Assembly (NCBI RefSeq): GCF_900168125.1
Contig: NZ_FUZF01000023.1
Location: 1-64,000 of the forward strand
DNA length: 64,000 nucleotides
Direction of reading: 5' to 3'
From: Sphingobacterium nematocida
GTDB taxonomy: Bacteria > Bacteroidota > Bacteroidia > Sphingobacteriales > Sphingobacteriaceae
The position numbers and the translations under genes are program-made. The notes below the pieces were generated by a model that saw nothing but the letters and a program-made list of their open reading frames with translations, was not told the origin of the DNA and searched no databases. Positions 44,801 to 53,091 of this stretch are shown here, piece by piece; the stretch's first letter is position 1, and every line of letters starts with the position of its first letter.

Positions 44801-44931
44801 TCAGGAAATGCTTCAATCGCTGTATGTTTAAGCGCATAGATACCTGCAAAAAGCAATGCCATAGTAGCAAACAATACAAATGTTGTATTATGCAGGGAAA
44901 ATGTTACCAAGCGCTGTACTAATCTCTTCAT
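41836..44931 (-). CDS. CusA/CzcA-family heavy-metal RND efflux pump
   Basis: 1031-residue inner-membrane proton-driven pump that expels metal ions through a three-part channel. RND architecture: helix 1 (residues ~15-30), large periplasmic loop, helices 2-6, second loop, helices 8-12. Family marks: HTAIEAFPDVTNTRARI, WPGRSAEEMEKLVTLPI. In helix 4 it reads LDFGLLLEGTLVIVE, the proton-relay segment where CzcA-type pumps have DFG...DG...VE; here the middle acid is Glu. Substrate (Cu/Ag versus Co/Zn/Cd/Ni) cannot be fixed by this. Last gene of tolC - adaptor - pump, five bases after the adaptor. Confidence 0.94.
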   Translation of the reverse strand: MKRLVQRLVTFSLHNTTFVLFATMALLFAGIYALKHTAIEAFPDVTNTRARIITQWPGRSAEEMEKLVTLPISKEMNSIPHKSNIRSISLFGLSVVTVQFEDGVDDFYAQQYVSNKLGGVELPEGADAAIEPPSGATGEIFRYIIRSDKPIRDITAIQDWVIERELLGVPGVADVVSFGGEEKIYEIKINPTELKNFDLTPLDVYDAVSRSNINVGGDVIEQGDQAYVVRGVGLLDKIEDIGNITIKLNGAVPVLIKNVAEVVVSSKPRLGQVSFNGDDDVVQGVVVMLRGENPSEVIESLKDKIDELNERVLPSGVQIETVIDRTKLVDNTVRTVSGNLIEGILLVSLIVFVFLYNWKSTFIVASVIPLSFLFAIIALKIQGLPANLISMGSLDFGLLLEGTLVIVETVFVSLATLSHRVGPERFAKMSKLGVIKKSTGSVATYIFFALSILIVALLPIFSFQKVEGKMFSPLAFTLGYALLGSLILSLTYVPAMCKLLFTKGIEEKENFVTRFFQRSIYGLYDVAFRYKKGTIALFVVILGVCVFQFSHYGSEFLPKLNEGAIYIRATLPNSVNLKESTKLTKEMKELMMKDAEEIEFILTQTGRPNDGTDPTGFFNIEFNIQLKDAKEWKRKVSKDDIIQELRGKLANYPGIGFGFSQPIQDNVEEYVAGVKSSLVIKIFGTDLYDLENYANQVAVSIAKVNGITDINVYKNIGLPELRIQLHDAKMAKYGVFTSDVQAVIAMTIGGQAATKFYEEDRQFDVMVRFDESYRDTKEKIGNILIPTSNGQNIPLQEIATIGYQTGPAFIYSEGNSRYIGVGFSIYGRDLGSTIQEAREVVSKEVKLPKGHHMEWAGEFESKERAAKQLAMVVPVSLVLILLLLYSNFGNFKDTAISSLTLAFAFIGGFVSLWATGTVFGISAGIGFIILFGVATIDGIVLIGIIRDNMRHKMRLREAIDNGVRSRIRPVVMIALMGSMGLLPAAMSTGMGSEIQKPLAIMIVGGLLICLILSFTVIPVVFYWAYRKSEKG

Positions 44932-44936
44932 TTTTT

Positions 44937-46037
44937 CTATTTGCTTAGTTGTTTATAGATTAACAATGCATTTGAAATCACCACTTTTTCGTCTGATTTA
45001 AGCTTTTCAGCAATAAAAGTATATTCCTCATTACTTCCAACTTTGGTAATAAGTTGTGTTTTTAGGCGACAATCATCCTGATACAGCACGATATATTCCT
45101 GATTATTATGAAAGACTACCGCCTTATTGGGAATAGCCAAAGCATTTCCTTGGCTGTTACTTTTATCGATAATAATATCGGCACTTAAGCCAGGCATTAA
45201 CCTTAGATTAGCATTTTCCAATACAACACGTGCCTTCAGCACATGCTCGTCATCATCAAACACATTGTATATCTTATCTATTTTTCCTAAATAAACTTGA
45301 TCAGGGTATGCAATCGTGCGCACCTTAACCTGATCACCGACATGAATGTAACGCAGATTGCTAGCATATATATTAACCATTACCCATACTTCTTTTAGGT
45401 TTGAAATCGCAAATAATGGTTCGCTATCCGACATGATGTTCTGTCCTACACTTATCGATTTTTGAATAATATATCCGCCCTTGGGTGCCAATACTTGAAA
45501 AGCATTCGAGCCCACTGCACGATATAACGCTAATGATTGCATGATGCGCTCCAGCTCGATCTTAGCATGCTCCAGTTCGTGCTCCATCTGCAAGAGTTCA
45601 GGTGCAGAAAACAACCCATCTTCCAACATTCCCCTTTTCGTTTTGATTTGGTTATTTAACAATTGGATTTGATTCTCCTGGTTTCGCCTTTCTTGGTATA
45701 ATCCCTGAATCTCCGCCGAACGTATCGTAGCCAATACCTGCCCTTTACGGACATAGTCCCCAAGTTCAAACTGTACCTGTTCTACACTTCCTTCCAACAA
45801 ACTACGAAACGCAACAAGATCATTTTCGTTGTATTCAATTTTACCAGACAAGGTTAATTGTTCGGTTATAGGCTTTTCCTCGACTTCAACAATTGTTGTT
45901 TTCTCTTTTAACATTTCGTTGAGACAGAATTTTTCCTGTTCTGGGTCTACCTGTTGTTCTGATACAGCAGGCTCATTACATCCACTAAATGTAAAAACTA
46001 GAAACGCGTACGCCAATATTAAGTAACTATGGTTCAT
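44937..46037 (-). CDS. efflux RND periplasmic adaptor (membrane fusion protein)
   Basis: 366 residues, lipoprotein signal ending in FSGCNEP with Cys at ~20. Lipoyl-type halves (LEGSVEQVQFELGDYVRKGQ and LAPKGGYIIQKSISVGQNI) flank an alpha-helical hairpin (residues ~115-170), followed by beta-barrel (RVVLENANLRLMPGLSADI) and membrane-proximal domains: the CusB/CzcB arrangement. It links the RND pump to the TolC channel. No extra N-terminal Met-rich metal-binding motif. Ten bases after tolC. Confidence 0.93.
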   Translation of the reverse strand: MNHSYLILAYAFLVFTFSGCNEPAVSEQQVDPEQEKFCLNEMLKEKTTIVEVEEKPITEQLTLSGKIEYNENDLVAFRSLLEGSVEQVQFELGDYVRKGQVLATIRSAEIQGLYQERRNQENQIQLLNNQIKTKRGMLEDGLFSAPELLQMEHELEHAKIELERIMQSLALYRAVGSNAFQVLAPKGGYIIQKSISVGQNIMSDSEPLFAISNLKEVWVMVNIYASNLRYIHVGDQVKVRTIAYPDQVYLGKIDKIYNVFDDDEHVLKARVVLENANLRLMPGLSADIIIDKSNSQGNALAIPNKAVVFHNNQEYIVLYQDDCRLKTQLITKVGSNEEYTFIAEKLKSDEKVVISNALLIYKQLSK

Positions 46038-46047
46038 CTGTAATAAT

Positions 46048-47304
46048 TTAAAAGTCTATTCCGACAATGTATTGTAACTCTTCGTAAGTATTTTTGTATT
46101 CTTCCAGGAGTTGTGTCTGGGACTTTTGAGCCTCTTTAAACGCCTGTGTAAAATCGACAAACTCTAGTAACGTGATCTGACGGCCCTGCAAATACTTATT
46201 GTAGTTGATCCACATCTTTTCCTGTTCCATGATCCGTTCTCCATCCCAATGTTGTAGCAAACGTTCGTAAGTGAGTAATTGGCTTTGTAAGCGTATCAAA
46301 GTGCTTTCTACTTCACCCCGTAAAGCAGCCGCTGTCGCCCGTTCCTGTTCGATTTCAAACTGAGCTGCTTTAATATTTCCTTTATTTCTATTAAAGATAG
46401 GCAGATCTACCTGAGCACCGACTCCTATAAAATCACGCATTATATTTCCCCCTCGATCGTACCCTAACTGCACCGTAATATCAGGCCTACGCATAGCCCG
46501 TTCCAGCGCAAGCTTCTTCTCAGCAGACAGTTCGACATTACCTTGCCGTTTTAAGCCTATATTTTGCTGTATAGTAATTCCCAGTAAATCTGCTGGCAAT
46601 GCCGAAAGCTTAAACTCGGAAAGATTCTTAAAGACCAAATCCTTAGAGCTGAGGGATGGCAAGTGCGTAAGTATACGTAGCGTACTCAATACTTCTAGCT
46701 TCTCGGTCTGCAGTTCCAATAGCTCGCGTTGCAAGGTTACCAATTCGGATTGAACACGGTAAAAATCCGCTTGGGAAAGATTCTGCTTTTGCACCTGAGA
46801 AGCGTACTGCCTTTGAAGCTCTTCAAAAAGTTCAACTACTGTCTGAAGCTGTCTTTCTTCTGTATCCAAACGTTCCACTTTATAAAATGCCTGTCTCAGT
46901 TCTTTCTTTAGCTGCCGCAGTAAATCTTCATATTCCAACAGCCTATCGTCTCGCTCCAACATCTTAATAGCAATACGCTTTTTACGCTTGCCAGCTGTTT
47001 CAATCAATTGTTCCAATTCAACAGATATCTGCTGTGCTTTGCCATAATTACCAAAAAGAGGAGGTAATTCTTCATATGATGAGTTTTTCCAAAGGTTAAG
47101 CTCACTGATACTTAGTGTAGGATTACTCCACACCTTTTCCTGAAGCAGTTCCGCATCTGCCCGCTTAATGTTATAACGCTGAGCCAAGAGCTGGTAGTTA
47201 TTTTTAAGAAATAATTCTTCGAGATCGGTCAATGCGTAAGATTGTGCTTGGATTATTCCTTTAAAAAAAAGCAAAAGGATTAATAAAGAGACTTTTTTCA
47301 CCAT
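46048..47304 (-). CDS. TolC-family outer-membrane efflux protein
   Basis: 418 residues with a signal peptide (LLILLLFFKGIIQAQS). Two long amphipathic helical repeats (residues ~25-200 and ~220-410; NPTLSISELNLWKN and RPDITVQLGYDRGG are the equivalent strand-forming parts) identify the outer-membrane channel of the metal efflux system (CusC/CzcC role). First gene of the structural operon, with its own promoter TACTTTTG at 47322..47329 and a paired box upstream that overlaps the kinase stop codon. Confidence 0.92.
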   Translation of the reverse strand: MVKKVSLLILLLFFKGIIQAQSYALTDLEELFLKNNYQLLAQRYNIKRADAELLQEKVWSNPTLSISELNLWKNSSYEELPPLFGNYGKAQQISVELEQLIETAGKRKKRIAIKMLERDDRLLEYEDLLRQLKKELRQAFYKVERLDTEERQLQTVVELFEELQRQYASQVQKQNLSQADFYRVQSELVTLQRELLELQTEKLEVLSTLRILTHLPSLSSKDLVFKNLSEFKLSALPADLLGITIQQNIGLKRQGNVELSAEKKLALERAMRRPDITVQLGYDRGGNIMRDFIGVGAQVDLPIFNRNKGNIKAAQFEIEQERATAAALRGEVESTLIRLQSQLLTYERLLQHWDGERIMEQEKMWINYNKYLQGRQITLLEFVDFTQAFKEAQKSQTQLLEEYKNTYEELQYIVGIDF

Positions 47305-47321
47305 TTTATATTTTATGTAGC

Positions 47322-47329
47322 AAAAGTAG
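47322..47329 (-). promoter_or_regulatory. -7 element of the tolC-adaptor-RND operon
   Basis: TACTTTTG on the minus strand, perfect TAnnTTTG, 18 bases before the ATG at 47304. Confidence 0.6.
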
Positions 47330-47359
47330 TTACCACATATTAAGGTGAAATCCGATTTA

Positions 47360-47378
47360 GATTAGAAGCAGATTAGAA
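47360..47378 (-). promoter_or_regulatory. candidate response-regulator box upstream of the efflux operon
   Basis: Two direct repeats on the minus strand, TTCTAATC-N3-TTCTAATC, with an 11-base period (47360..47367 and 47371..47378). They lie about 44 bases upstream of the -7 element, a position typical for an activator. The second copy overlaps the stop codon of the kinase gene. The same heptamer pair occurs at 49452..49469. Confidence 0.6.
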
Positions 47379-48707
47379 TAATAAGATTACGGTAGTTCCC
47401 GAAGCGTCGCTTTCGATCTGTAGGGCAATATGGTGCAATTGAAATATAACATTAGCCATGGACAGTCCTATACCTTTCCCTTGATAGCCTTTAACATTTT
47501 GTCCGCGAAAGAAGTTTTTCTTAATATCCTTAAGATCGTCATTCAATATACCTATTCCTTTATCCTGTACACATACAGACAACCTTCCGTCATTTTCTTT
47601 GATCACTATTTTGACCGTATCATTGTTGGAATATTTAAGGGCGTTTTCAACTATATTCCCAATAGCCAATTCAAGCAGCTTATCATTCCCCTGAAAACTA
47701 AGCAACTGATTGTTTTCCACCTGCATATCGACATCAATTTTTGCCTGATGATACAACACAGCATTTTCGATAACGGACCAAACTATTTCATCAACCCGCA
47801 ATGTACTAAATTCGAAAGATGTCTTTGCCCCTGACAATAAGGTCATGTTTTCCAAGGTATCCTGCAAGTCGGTCGTATACTGTTTTAATTGAAGGATGAC
47901 AGCTTCATACTCTTCGATGGTACGTTTTTTACTATTGGTAACCTCCAAGGTACCCAGCAACGCAGTTATAGGTGTCCGTAGTTCATGAGATACATAATCA
48001 ATAAAGTTTTTTTGCACCGTAAAGGTTTTCGCGATACGATCGACAAAATGATTATAAGTCAATATTAAGTCATTAATCTCATAGTAACTCGCGGTCAGGA
48101 CAATTGGCTCGTTAAAATTTTTCGCATCCCTCCGCTTAATTTCACCAATTACATGGACAATCGGTTCGTAAGCTATCTTTCCCAAATATTGAGATACAAC
48201 GTAAATAAACCCCATTCCCAACAAGGAGACAACCAGTAAAACATGAAATAGAGACTTCATCTGCGCATTGAATTCATTCTTTGGTTCGCGTGTTATTACT
48301 ACAAAATTCCCCTGATTGTCTTCATAAAAGATACCGTTATAAAAGAATTCGCCCGTTTCAAAATGAGCGATTCGCTCCATCCTCACCCGGTTGATAAACA
48401 CAGAGTCCAGAACTTCTTCCCAAGGCATATCCCCTTTAAAATGCTTATTCTCTTTATCCAAAAGAATAATATTACGTCTAGAAATCGTCTTTAGCAACTG
48501 ACTCTTAATACTCTCGTGTTCTATTAACGAGAGTTCATCCTGTTCGAGGTAGTAAATAGCAGCCAGTAGTGACTTGCTTTCCAAGGATTCCCGTTCCTTT
48601 CCTTCCATCACTGCATAAAAGGATATATAGATCACCGAGGATATCACCAACGTAATGATGCTGAAAATAACAACAGAATAAAGCGATAATCTGTGTTTTA
48701 ATTTCAT
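47373..48707 (-). CDS. sensor histidine kinase of the metal efflux system
   Basis: 444 residues: membrane helix 1 (about 8-33), a periplasmic sensor of ~115 residues, membrane helix 2 (about 152-176), a linker, then the HisKA domain with phospho-acceptor His241 in DYVSHELRTPITA, N box NIVENALKYSNN and ATP-lid GKGIGLSMANV. It should sense a periplasmic metal and phosphorylate the adjacent regulator. The sensor has no obvious Cys or Met-rich site; the His/Glu pairs there may bind the metal. It starts one base after the regulator gene. Confidence 0.93.
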   Translation of the reverse strand: MKLKHRLSLYSVVIFSIITLVISSVIYISFYAVMEGKERESLESKSLLAAIYYLEQDELSLIEHESIKSQLLKTISRRNIILLDKENKHFKGDMPWEEVLDSVFINRVRMERIAHFETGEFFYNGIFYEDNQGNFVVITREPKNEFNAQMKSLFHVLLVVSLLGMGFIYVVSQYLGKIAYEPIVHVIGEIKRRDAKNFNEPIVLTASYYEINDLILTYNHFVDRIAKTFTVQKNFIDYVSHELRTPITALLGTLEVTNSKKRTIEEYEAVILQLKQYTTDLQDTLENMTLLSGAKTSFEFSTLRVDEIVWSVIENAVLYHQAKIDVDMQVENNQLLSFQGNDKLLELAIGNIVENALKYSNNDTVKIVIKENDGRLSVCVQDKGIGILNDDLKDIKKNFFRGQNVKGYQGKGIGLSMANVIFQLHHIALQIESDASGTTVILLF

Positions 48708-48708
48708 C

Positions 48709-49389
48709 CTAGTTTGTTTTAAACATATACCCTATTCCTTTGACTGTATAGATATATTTTTCATCGCTTTGTTCGATCTTGCTTCGTAGATACGATATAT
48801 ATACATCCACCACATTCGTCTGGTTGTCAAAAGTAATCCCCCAAACCGCATTAAGGATCTGTATCCGCGTTACTGTCCGATCTCTATTCTCTATTAGATA
48901 TAATAATAATTTTAATTCTCTAGGCGAGAGATCTATAGTCCTCCCACCTCTGGAAACAACATATTGATTCATATCGATCGAAAGATTACCGTATTGCAAT
49001 ACTTGCGTAGGTACCTCCTGTTGTTGATAATGTACACGTCGGGTCAAAGCTTTGATACGAGATAGTAATTCATCAAAATGAAATGGTTTGGTGATATAGT
49101 CATCTGCACCATAATCTAAAGCGGCAACTTTATCTTGTACCGTATTCAACGCACTAAGCATTAGAATAGGTGCAAATATTTTTTTATAACGTAAAGTCTG
49201 GGCTAATTGGATACCATCCATCCGAGGAAGCATGACATCCAAAATAATCAGATCCCATGAAATCCCGAGATAAGCGTCCAAGACTTCTTCAGCAGATCTG
49301 CACAACACCACCAAATAACCGTTTTCTTCTAATCCTTTGATTAAGAAATCACTGATTCGTTTGTCATCTTCTACAACTAATATCTGCAT
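48709..49389 (-). CDS. OmpR-family response regulator of the metal efflux system
   Basis: 226 residues: receiver domain with acidic pocket EDD at 7-9, phospho-acceptor Asp51 (LIILDVMLPRMDG), Lys in YITKPFHFDELL, then a winged-helix DNA-binding domain (RELKLLLYLIENRDRTVTR, VDVYISYLRSKIE). CusR/CzcR-like. First gene of regulator - kinase, upstream of the pump operon. OmpR-type proteins bind direct repeats about 11 bases apart, which fits the paired boxes found here. Confidence 0.95.
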   Translation of the reverse strand: MQILVVEDDKRISDFLIKGLEENGYLVVLCRSAEEVLDAYLGISWDLIILDVMLPRMDGIQLAQTLRYKKIFAPILMLSALNTVQDKVAALDYGADDYITKPFHFDELLSRIKALTRRVHYQQQEVPTQVLQYGNLSIDMNQYVVSRGGRTIDLSPRELKLLLYLIENRDRTVTRIQILNAVWGITFDNQTNVVDVYISYLRSKIEQSDEKYIYTVKGIGYMFKTN

Positions 49390-49407
49390 AAGCTTTTGTG
49401 AATAAGC

Positions 49408-49415
49408 ACAAATTT
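49408..49415 (-). promoter_or_regulatory. -7 element of the regulator-kinase operon
   Basis: TAAATTTG on the minus strand, 18 bases before the ATG at 49389. Confidence 0.55.
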
Positions 49416-49448
49416 ATCAATAATTAAACCATAAACCGTGCGTGTTTA

Positions 49449-49470
49449 ATTTTCTAATGATTTTCTAATA
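49449..49470 (+). promoter_or_regulatory. candidate response-regulator box in the divergent control region
   Basis: ATTTTCTAATG then ATTTTCTAATA: direct repeats with an 11-base period, core TTCTAAT at 49452 and 49463. It lies between the regulator gene and the divergent TPR lipoprotein gene. On the plus strand a near -7 element TATCTTTA follows at 49479..49486. Confidence 0.6.
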
Positions 49471-49609
49471 TCATTCACTATCTTTATACTATAAACGTAG
49501 TTATTCCGCTCATCTAAGAACACTATAGCCATTTATTGCAGCACTCCGTTTAGAACTTCCACACGATTTCAGAGTTGTTAATCAATCTATTCATTTAAAC
49601 AACATTAGT

Positions 49610-51325
49610 ATGCTTAGATTTTTTTTTCTTTCGTTAGTGGCTATCTTTTTCGCTAGCTGCAATGAAAAACATAAGTCCAAGACAACTTCCCTTCCTGTAT
49701 CTACTTGCGCTAGGTCCCAAACATCGGACAGAGAATGGTATACCCTAGGTAAAAAAGCGCCATTATTTGACGGTTTAGATGGAATAGATTTTAAGATCAC
49801 GACGTTGAACCAGGAGGCACAAAGATACTTCAATCAAGGAATGATGCTGGCTTATGGATTTAATCACGCCGAAGCAGCAAGGTCTTTTTTTCAAGCCAGC
49901 CAGTTAGATTCAACCTGTGCTATGGCCTATTGGGGGTTCGCTTACGTATTAGGTCCTAATTACAATGGTGGCATGGAACAGGATAATTTTCAACGGGCGT
50001 ACGATTCGACCATTAAAGCTAAGTCGCTTACAAAAAATTGCACTCCTTTAGAAATAGCACTTATCGAAGCCCTATCTTTGCGATACCAAACCAATCCTCC
50101 AACCGACCGATCTTTGCTGGATATTGCATATGCTAACGCTATGGAAAAAGTACATAAGCAATTTCCTACACATCCTGATATTGGAGCTTTATACGCCGAC
50201 GCACTGATGAACTTACATCCGTGGGATCTTTACGACAAAAAAACAAAAAAGCCAAAGAATTGGACCCCTGAACTGGTAAGTGTTCTAGAGCAACTCATCA
50301 AAATAAATCCAAAGCATCCCGGTGCCCATCATTTTTATGTCCACGCCTTAGAAGGGTCATCAAATCCAGAAAAAGCATTATCCAGCGCCAATCTTTTAAA
50401 CGATTTAGTACCAGGGTCTGGTCACCTATTGCATATGCCTTCTCATATATACATCAATACTGGCGATTACCATTTAGGCACCTTAGCTAACTTAAGGGCT
50501 ATAGAAGTAGATAGTGCGTACACAACGGCCTGCTATGCTCAAGGCATATACCCACTAGCTTATTATCCTCACAACTATCATTTCTTAGCCGCAACTGCGG
50601 CCTTAGAAGGCAATTCATCGCTATCATGGGCTGCAGCCCAAAAACTGCAACAGCATGTCGCTGTTGATTTAATGGATCAGCCTGAGTGGAGCACACTACA
50701 ACATTATTATACCATCCCCTACTATATCGCTGTCAAATTTGGAATGTGGGATAAAATTCTATCTTTAACTACACCTAAAGAAGATTTACCGTATCCAAAT
50801 GCCATATTACATTATGCCCGAGGATTGGCATACCTATCCAAAAATGATATGATACGTGCACAAAAAGAATCCGATACGCTGAGAATATTAGCATCTGACA
50901 GTCATCTTCAAGAACTTACGGTTTGGAATATCAACACTATGGCTGACCTGGCTAAAATAGCCGATGGCGTACTAGCTGCTGCCATAGCTTCTAGGCAAAG
51001 TAATTTAGAAAAATCGATATCGCTACTCAAAGACGCTATTCTATTAGAAGACAACCTCAATTATAATGAACCTCCAGATTGGTTCTTTTCAGTACGACAC
51101 CACCTTGGGGCATTATTGCTCGGAGAAGGTCTATACAATCAAGCCGAAACTGTCTATAGACAAGATCTGCAAAAATGGAAACTAAACGGTTGGGCATTAT
51201 TTGGACTTTACAAATCGCTCTTAGCACAAGGAAAAAAAGCTGAAGCCTTAAACGTCAAATCAACCTTTAATAAAGCATGGCAATACGCAGACATCAAAAT
51301 CACCTCGTCATCAAATATCTTTTGA
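49610..51325 (+). CDS. TPR lipoprotein with conserved His motifs, linked to metal efflux
   Basis: 571 residues, lipoprotein signal with Cys at 17 (FFASCNEK). Helical TPR-like repeats throughout: YFNQGMMLAYGFNHAEAARS, MAYWGFAYVLGPNYNGG and GWALFGLYKSLLAQGKKAEA. The central part has the striking blocks HPGAHHFYVHALEGS and GSGHLLHMPSHIYINTGDYH, with nine His in about 60 residues, and later YYPHNYHFLA. I know this as a conserved family of unknown function that is sometimes near copper or metal genes. Divergent from the metal efflux regulator with a shared box between them, so it may bind or sense metal in the periplasm. Confidence 0.8.
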   Translation: MLRFFFLSLVAIFFASCNEKHKSKTTSLPVSTCARSQTSDREWYTLGKKAPLFDGLDGIDFKITTLNQEAQRYFNQGMMLAYGFNHAEAARSFFQASQLDSTCAMAYWGFAYVLGPNYNGGMEQDNFQRAYDSTIKAKSLTKNCTPLEIALIEALSLRYQTNPPTDRSLLDIAYANAMEKVHKQFPTHPDIGALYADALMNLHPWDLYDKKTKKPKNWTPELVSVLEQLIKINPKHPGAHHFYVHALEGSSNPEKALSSANLLNDLVPGSGHLLHMPSHIYINTGDYHLGTLANLRAIEVDSAYTTACYAQGIYPLAYYPHNYHFLAATAALEGNSSLSWAAAQKLQQHVAVDLMDQPEWSTLQHYYTIPYYIAVKFGMWDKILSLTTPKEDLPYPNAILHYARGLAYLSKNDMIRAQKESDTLRILASDSHLQELTVWNINTMADLAKIADGVLAAAIASRQSNLEKSISLLKDAILLEDNLNYNEPPDWFFSVRHHLGALLLGEGLYNQAETVYRQDLQKWKLNGWALFGLYKSLLAQGKKAEALNVKSTFNKAWQYADIKITSSSNIF

Positions 51326-51450
51326 CAGTACAGTTACCATCTCTAACACTTTTAGAGTCACGATCTATAGAAATTTGGAGCTAGCCTAACGGTGAATGAT
51401 TTTTGACTTTTAGTGTTCTCATGCGGAAGATCAACAAACGTTCAAATAAA

Positions 51451-51480
51451 AAAGCCTCAAAAATTTCATTTTGAGGCTTT
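51451..51480. terminator. terminator of rny (and possibly of the TPR lipoprotein gene)
   Basis: AAAGCCTCAAAA and TTTTGAGGCTTT pair around ATTTCA; T runs on the minus strand. Confidence 0.8.
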
Positions 51481-51499
51481 CTATAAAAACATCTTATTC

Positions 51500-53059
51500 C
51501 TATTTCGCGTAAGACACAGAACGTGTCTCCCGTATTACCGTAACTTTAATCTGACCTGGATAAGTCATCTCAGTCTGGATACGGTTAGAAATATCTGCTG
51601 CCAAAATCTCTGACTGCGCATCGGATATTTTTTCGCTCTCTACAACGACGCGAAGCTCACGTCCCGCTTGGATAGCGAATGTCTTTTCCACTCCTGGGTA
51701 AGATAACGCCAATGCTTCCAATTCTTTCAGACGCTTAATATAACTTTCCACAACTTCACGACGAGCACCTGGGCGAGCACCTGATATCGCGTCACAAGCC
51801 TGAACAATCGGTGAAATCATTGCAGTCATCTCGATTTCGTCGTGGTGAGCACCAATGGCGTTACAAACATCCGGGTGTTCTTTGTATTTCTCAGCCAACT
51901 GCATTCCTAAAATAGCGTGCGGCAATTCAGGGTTATCATCAGGCACTTTACCAATATCGTGTAATAATCCAGCGCGCTTAGCATGTTTCACGTTCAACCC
52001 TAATTCAGAAGCCATCGTTGCTGCAAAATTGGCCACCTCTCGGGAGTGCTGTAATAGATTTTGTCCGTAAGACGAACGGTAACGCATACGACCTACCATT
52101 CGGATCAATTCTGGGTGAAGACCATGTATACCCAAATCAATAGCGGTACGTTCACCGATCTCTACAATCTCATCTTCAATCTGCGTCCGTGTCTTTGCCA
52201 CTACCTCTTCGATACGAGCTGGGTGAATACGGCCATCTGTAACCAAACGGTGTAGTGCTAAGCGAGCAATCTCGCGACGCACTGGATCGAAACCAGATAA
52301 GATAATAGCTTCAGGCGTATCATCAACAATAATTTCCACTCCTGTTGCTGCTTCCAGAGCACGAATATTACGTCCCTCCCGTCCTATAATACGTCCTTTA
52401 ACCTCATCGTTTTCGATATTGAAAATAGAGACCGTATTCTCTATAGCAGATTCGGTAGCTGTACGTTGGATGGTTTGGATTACCACTTTCTTAGCTTCTT
52501 TTGAAGCAGTCAATTTAGCCTCATCAACGATATCCTTGATTTGAATCATAGCTTGCGAACGGGCTTCCTCTTTCAAAGAGGATACCAATTGCTCGCGTGC
52601 TTCCTCTGCAGTAAGTCCAGCTATAGTCTCTAATTGTTGGATATGTTGGTTTTTTAACGCTTCAACCTCTTCGCGCTTCTTTTCGTTCACTTCGGTCAAC
52701 TGATCTAGCTTCTTGCTTTTGCTGTCAAGCTCTTGTTTATCACGGTTAATACTCTCTAACTTTTGATTTAGAGATTGTTCCTTTTGACGGATAGAATTTT
52801 CCTTTTGGCTTATCGTATTATTACGCTGATTGACCTCTTTTTCATGCTCTGCTTTCAGTTGAAGAAACTTCTCTTTAGCCTCCAATTGACGTTGTTTTTT
52901 GGTATGCTCTGCTTGCTTTTCCGCTTCCTTCAAAATACTTTCCGCTTTTTCACTAGCATCCTTCTCTTGCTTCTTAAACAGTAATTGCAATAAAAATCTC
53001 CCTATTGCAACACCAATTAAGAGAGATATTATAATTGAAATTGTTATAGATAACTCCAT
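51500..53059 (-). CDS. rny: ribonuclease Y
   Basis: Membrane-bound endoribonuclease that starts mRNA decay. 519 residues: one N-terminal membrane helix (ITISIIISLLIGVAIGRFL), a long coiled coil (about 30-200), a KH domain (IENDEVKGRIIGREGRNIRA) and an HD domain whose metal site is in LQHSREVANFA, LLHDIGKVPDD and GAHHDEIE. Length and order are as in Bacillus. Upstream is a structured non-coding RNA whose terminator ends 33 bases before the rny ATG. Confidence 0.97.
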   Translation of the reverse strand: MELSITISIIISLLIGVAIGRFLLQLLFKKQEKDASEKAESILKEAEKQAEHTKKQRQLEAKEKFLQLKAEHEKEVNQRNNTISQKENSIRQKEQSLNQKLESINRDKQELDSKSKKLDQLTEVNEKKREEVEALKNQHIQQLETIAGLTAEEAREQLVSSLKEEARSQAMIQIKDIVDEAKLTASKEAKKVVIQTIQRTATESAIENTVSIFNIENDEVKGRIIGREGRNIRALEAATGVEIIVDDTPEAIILSGFDPVRREIARLALHRLVTDGRIHPARIEEVVAKTRTQIEDEIVEIGERTAIDLGIHGLHPELIRMVGRMRYRSSYGQNLLQHSREVANFAATMASELGLNVKHAKRAGLLHDIGKVPDDNPELPHAILGMQLAEKYKEHPDVCNAIGAHHDEIEMTAMISPIVQACDAISGARPGARREVVESYIKRLKELEALALSYPGVEKTFAIQAGRELRVVVESEKISDAQSEILAADISNRIQTEMTYPGQIKVTVIRETRSVSYAK

Positions 53060-53091
53060 TTTATTTAGTATATATTATTTAGTTTTTTTTC

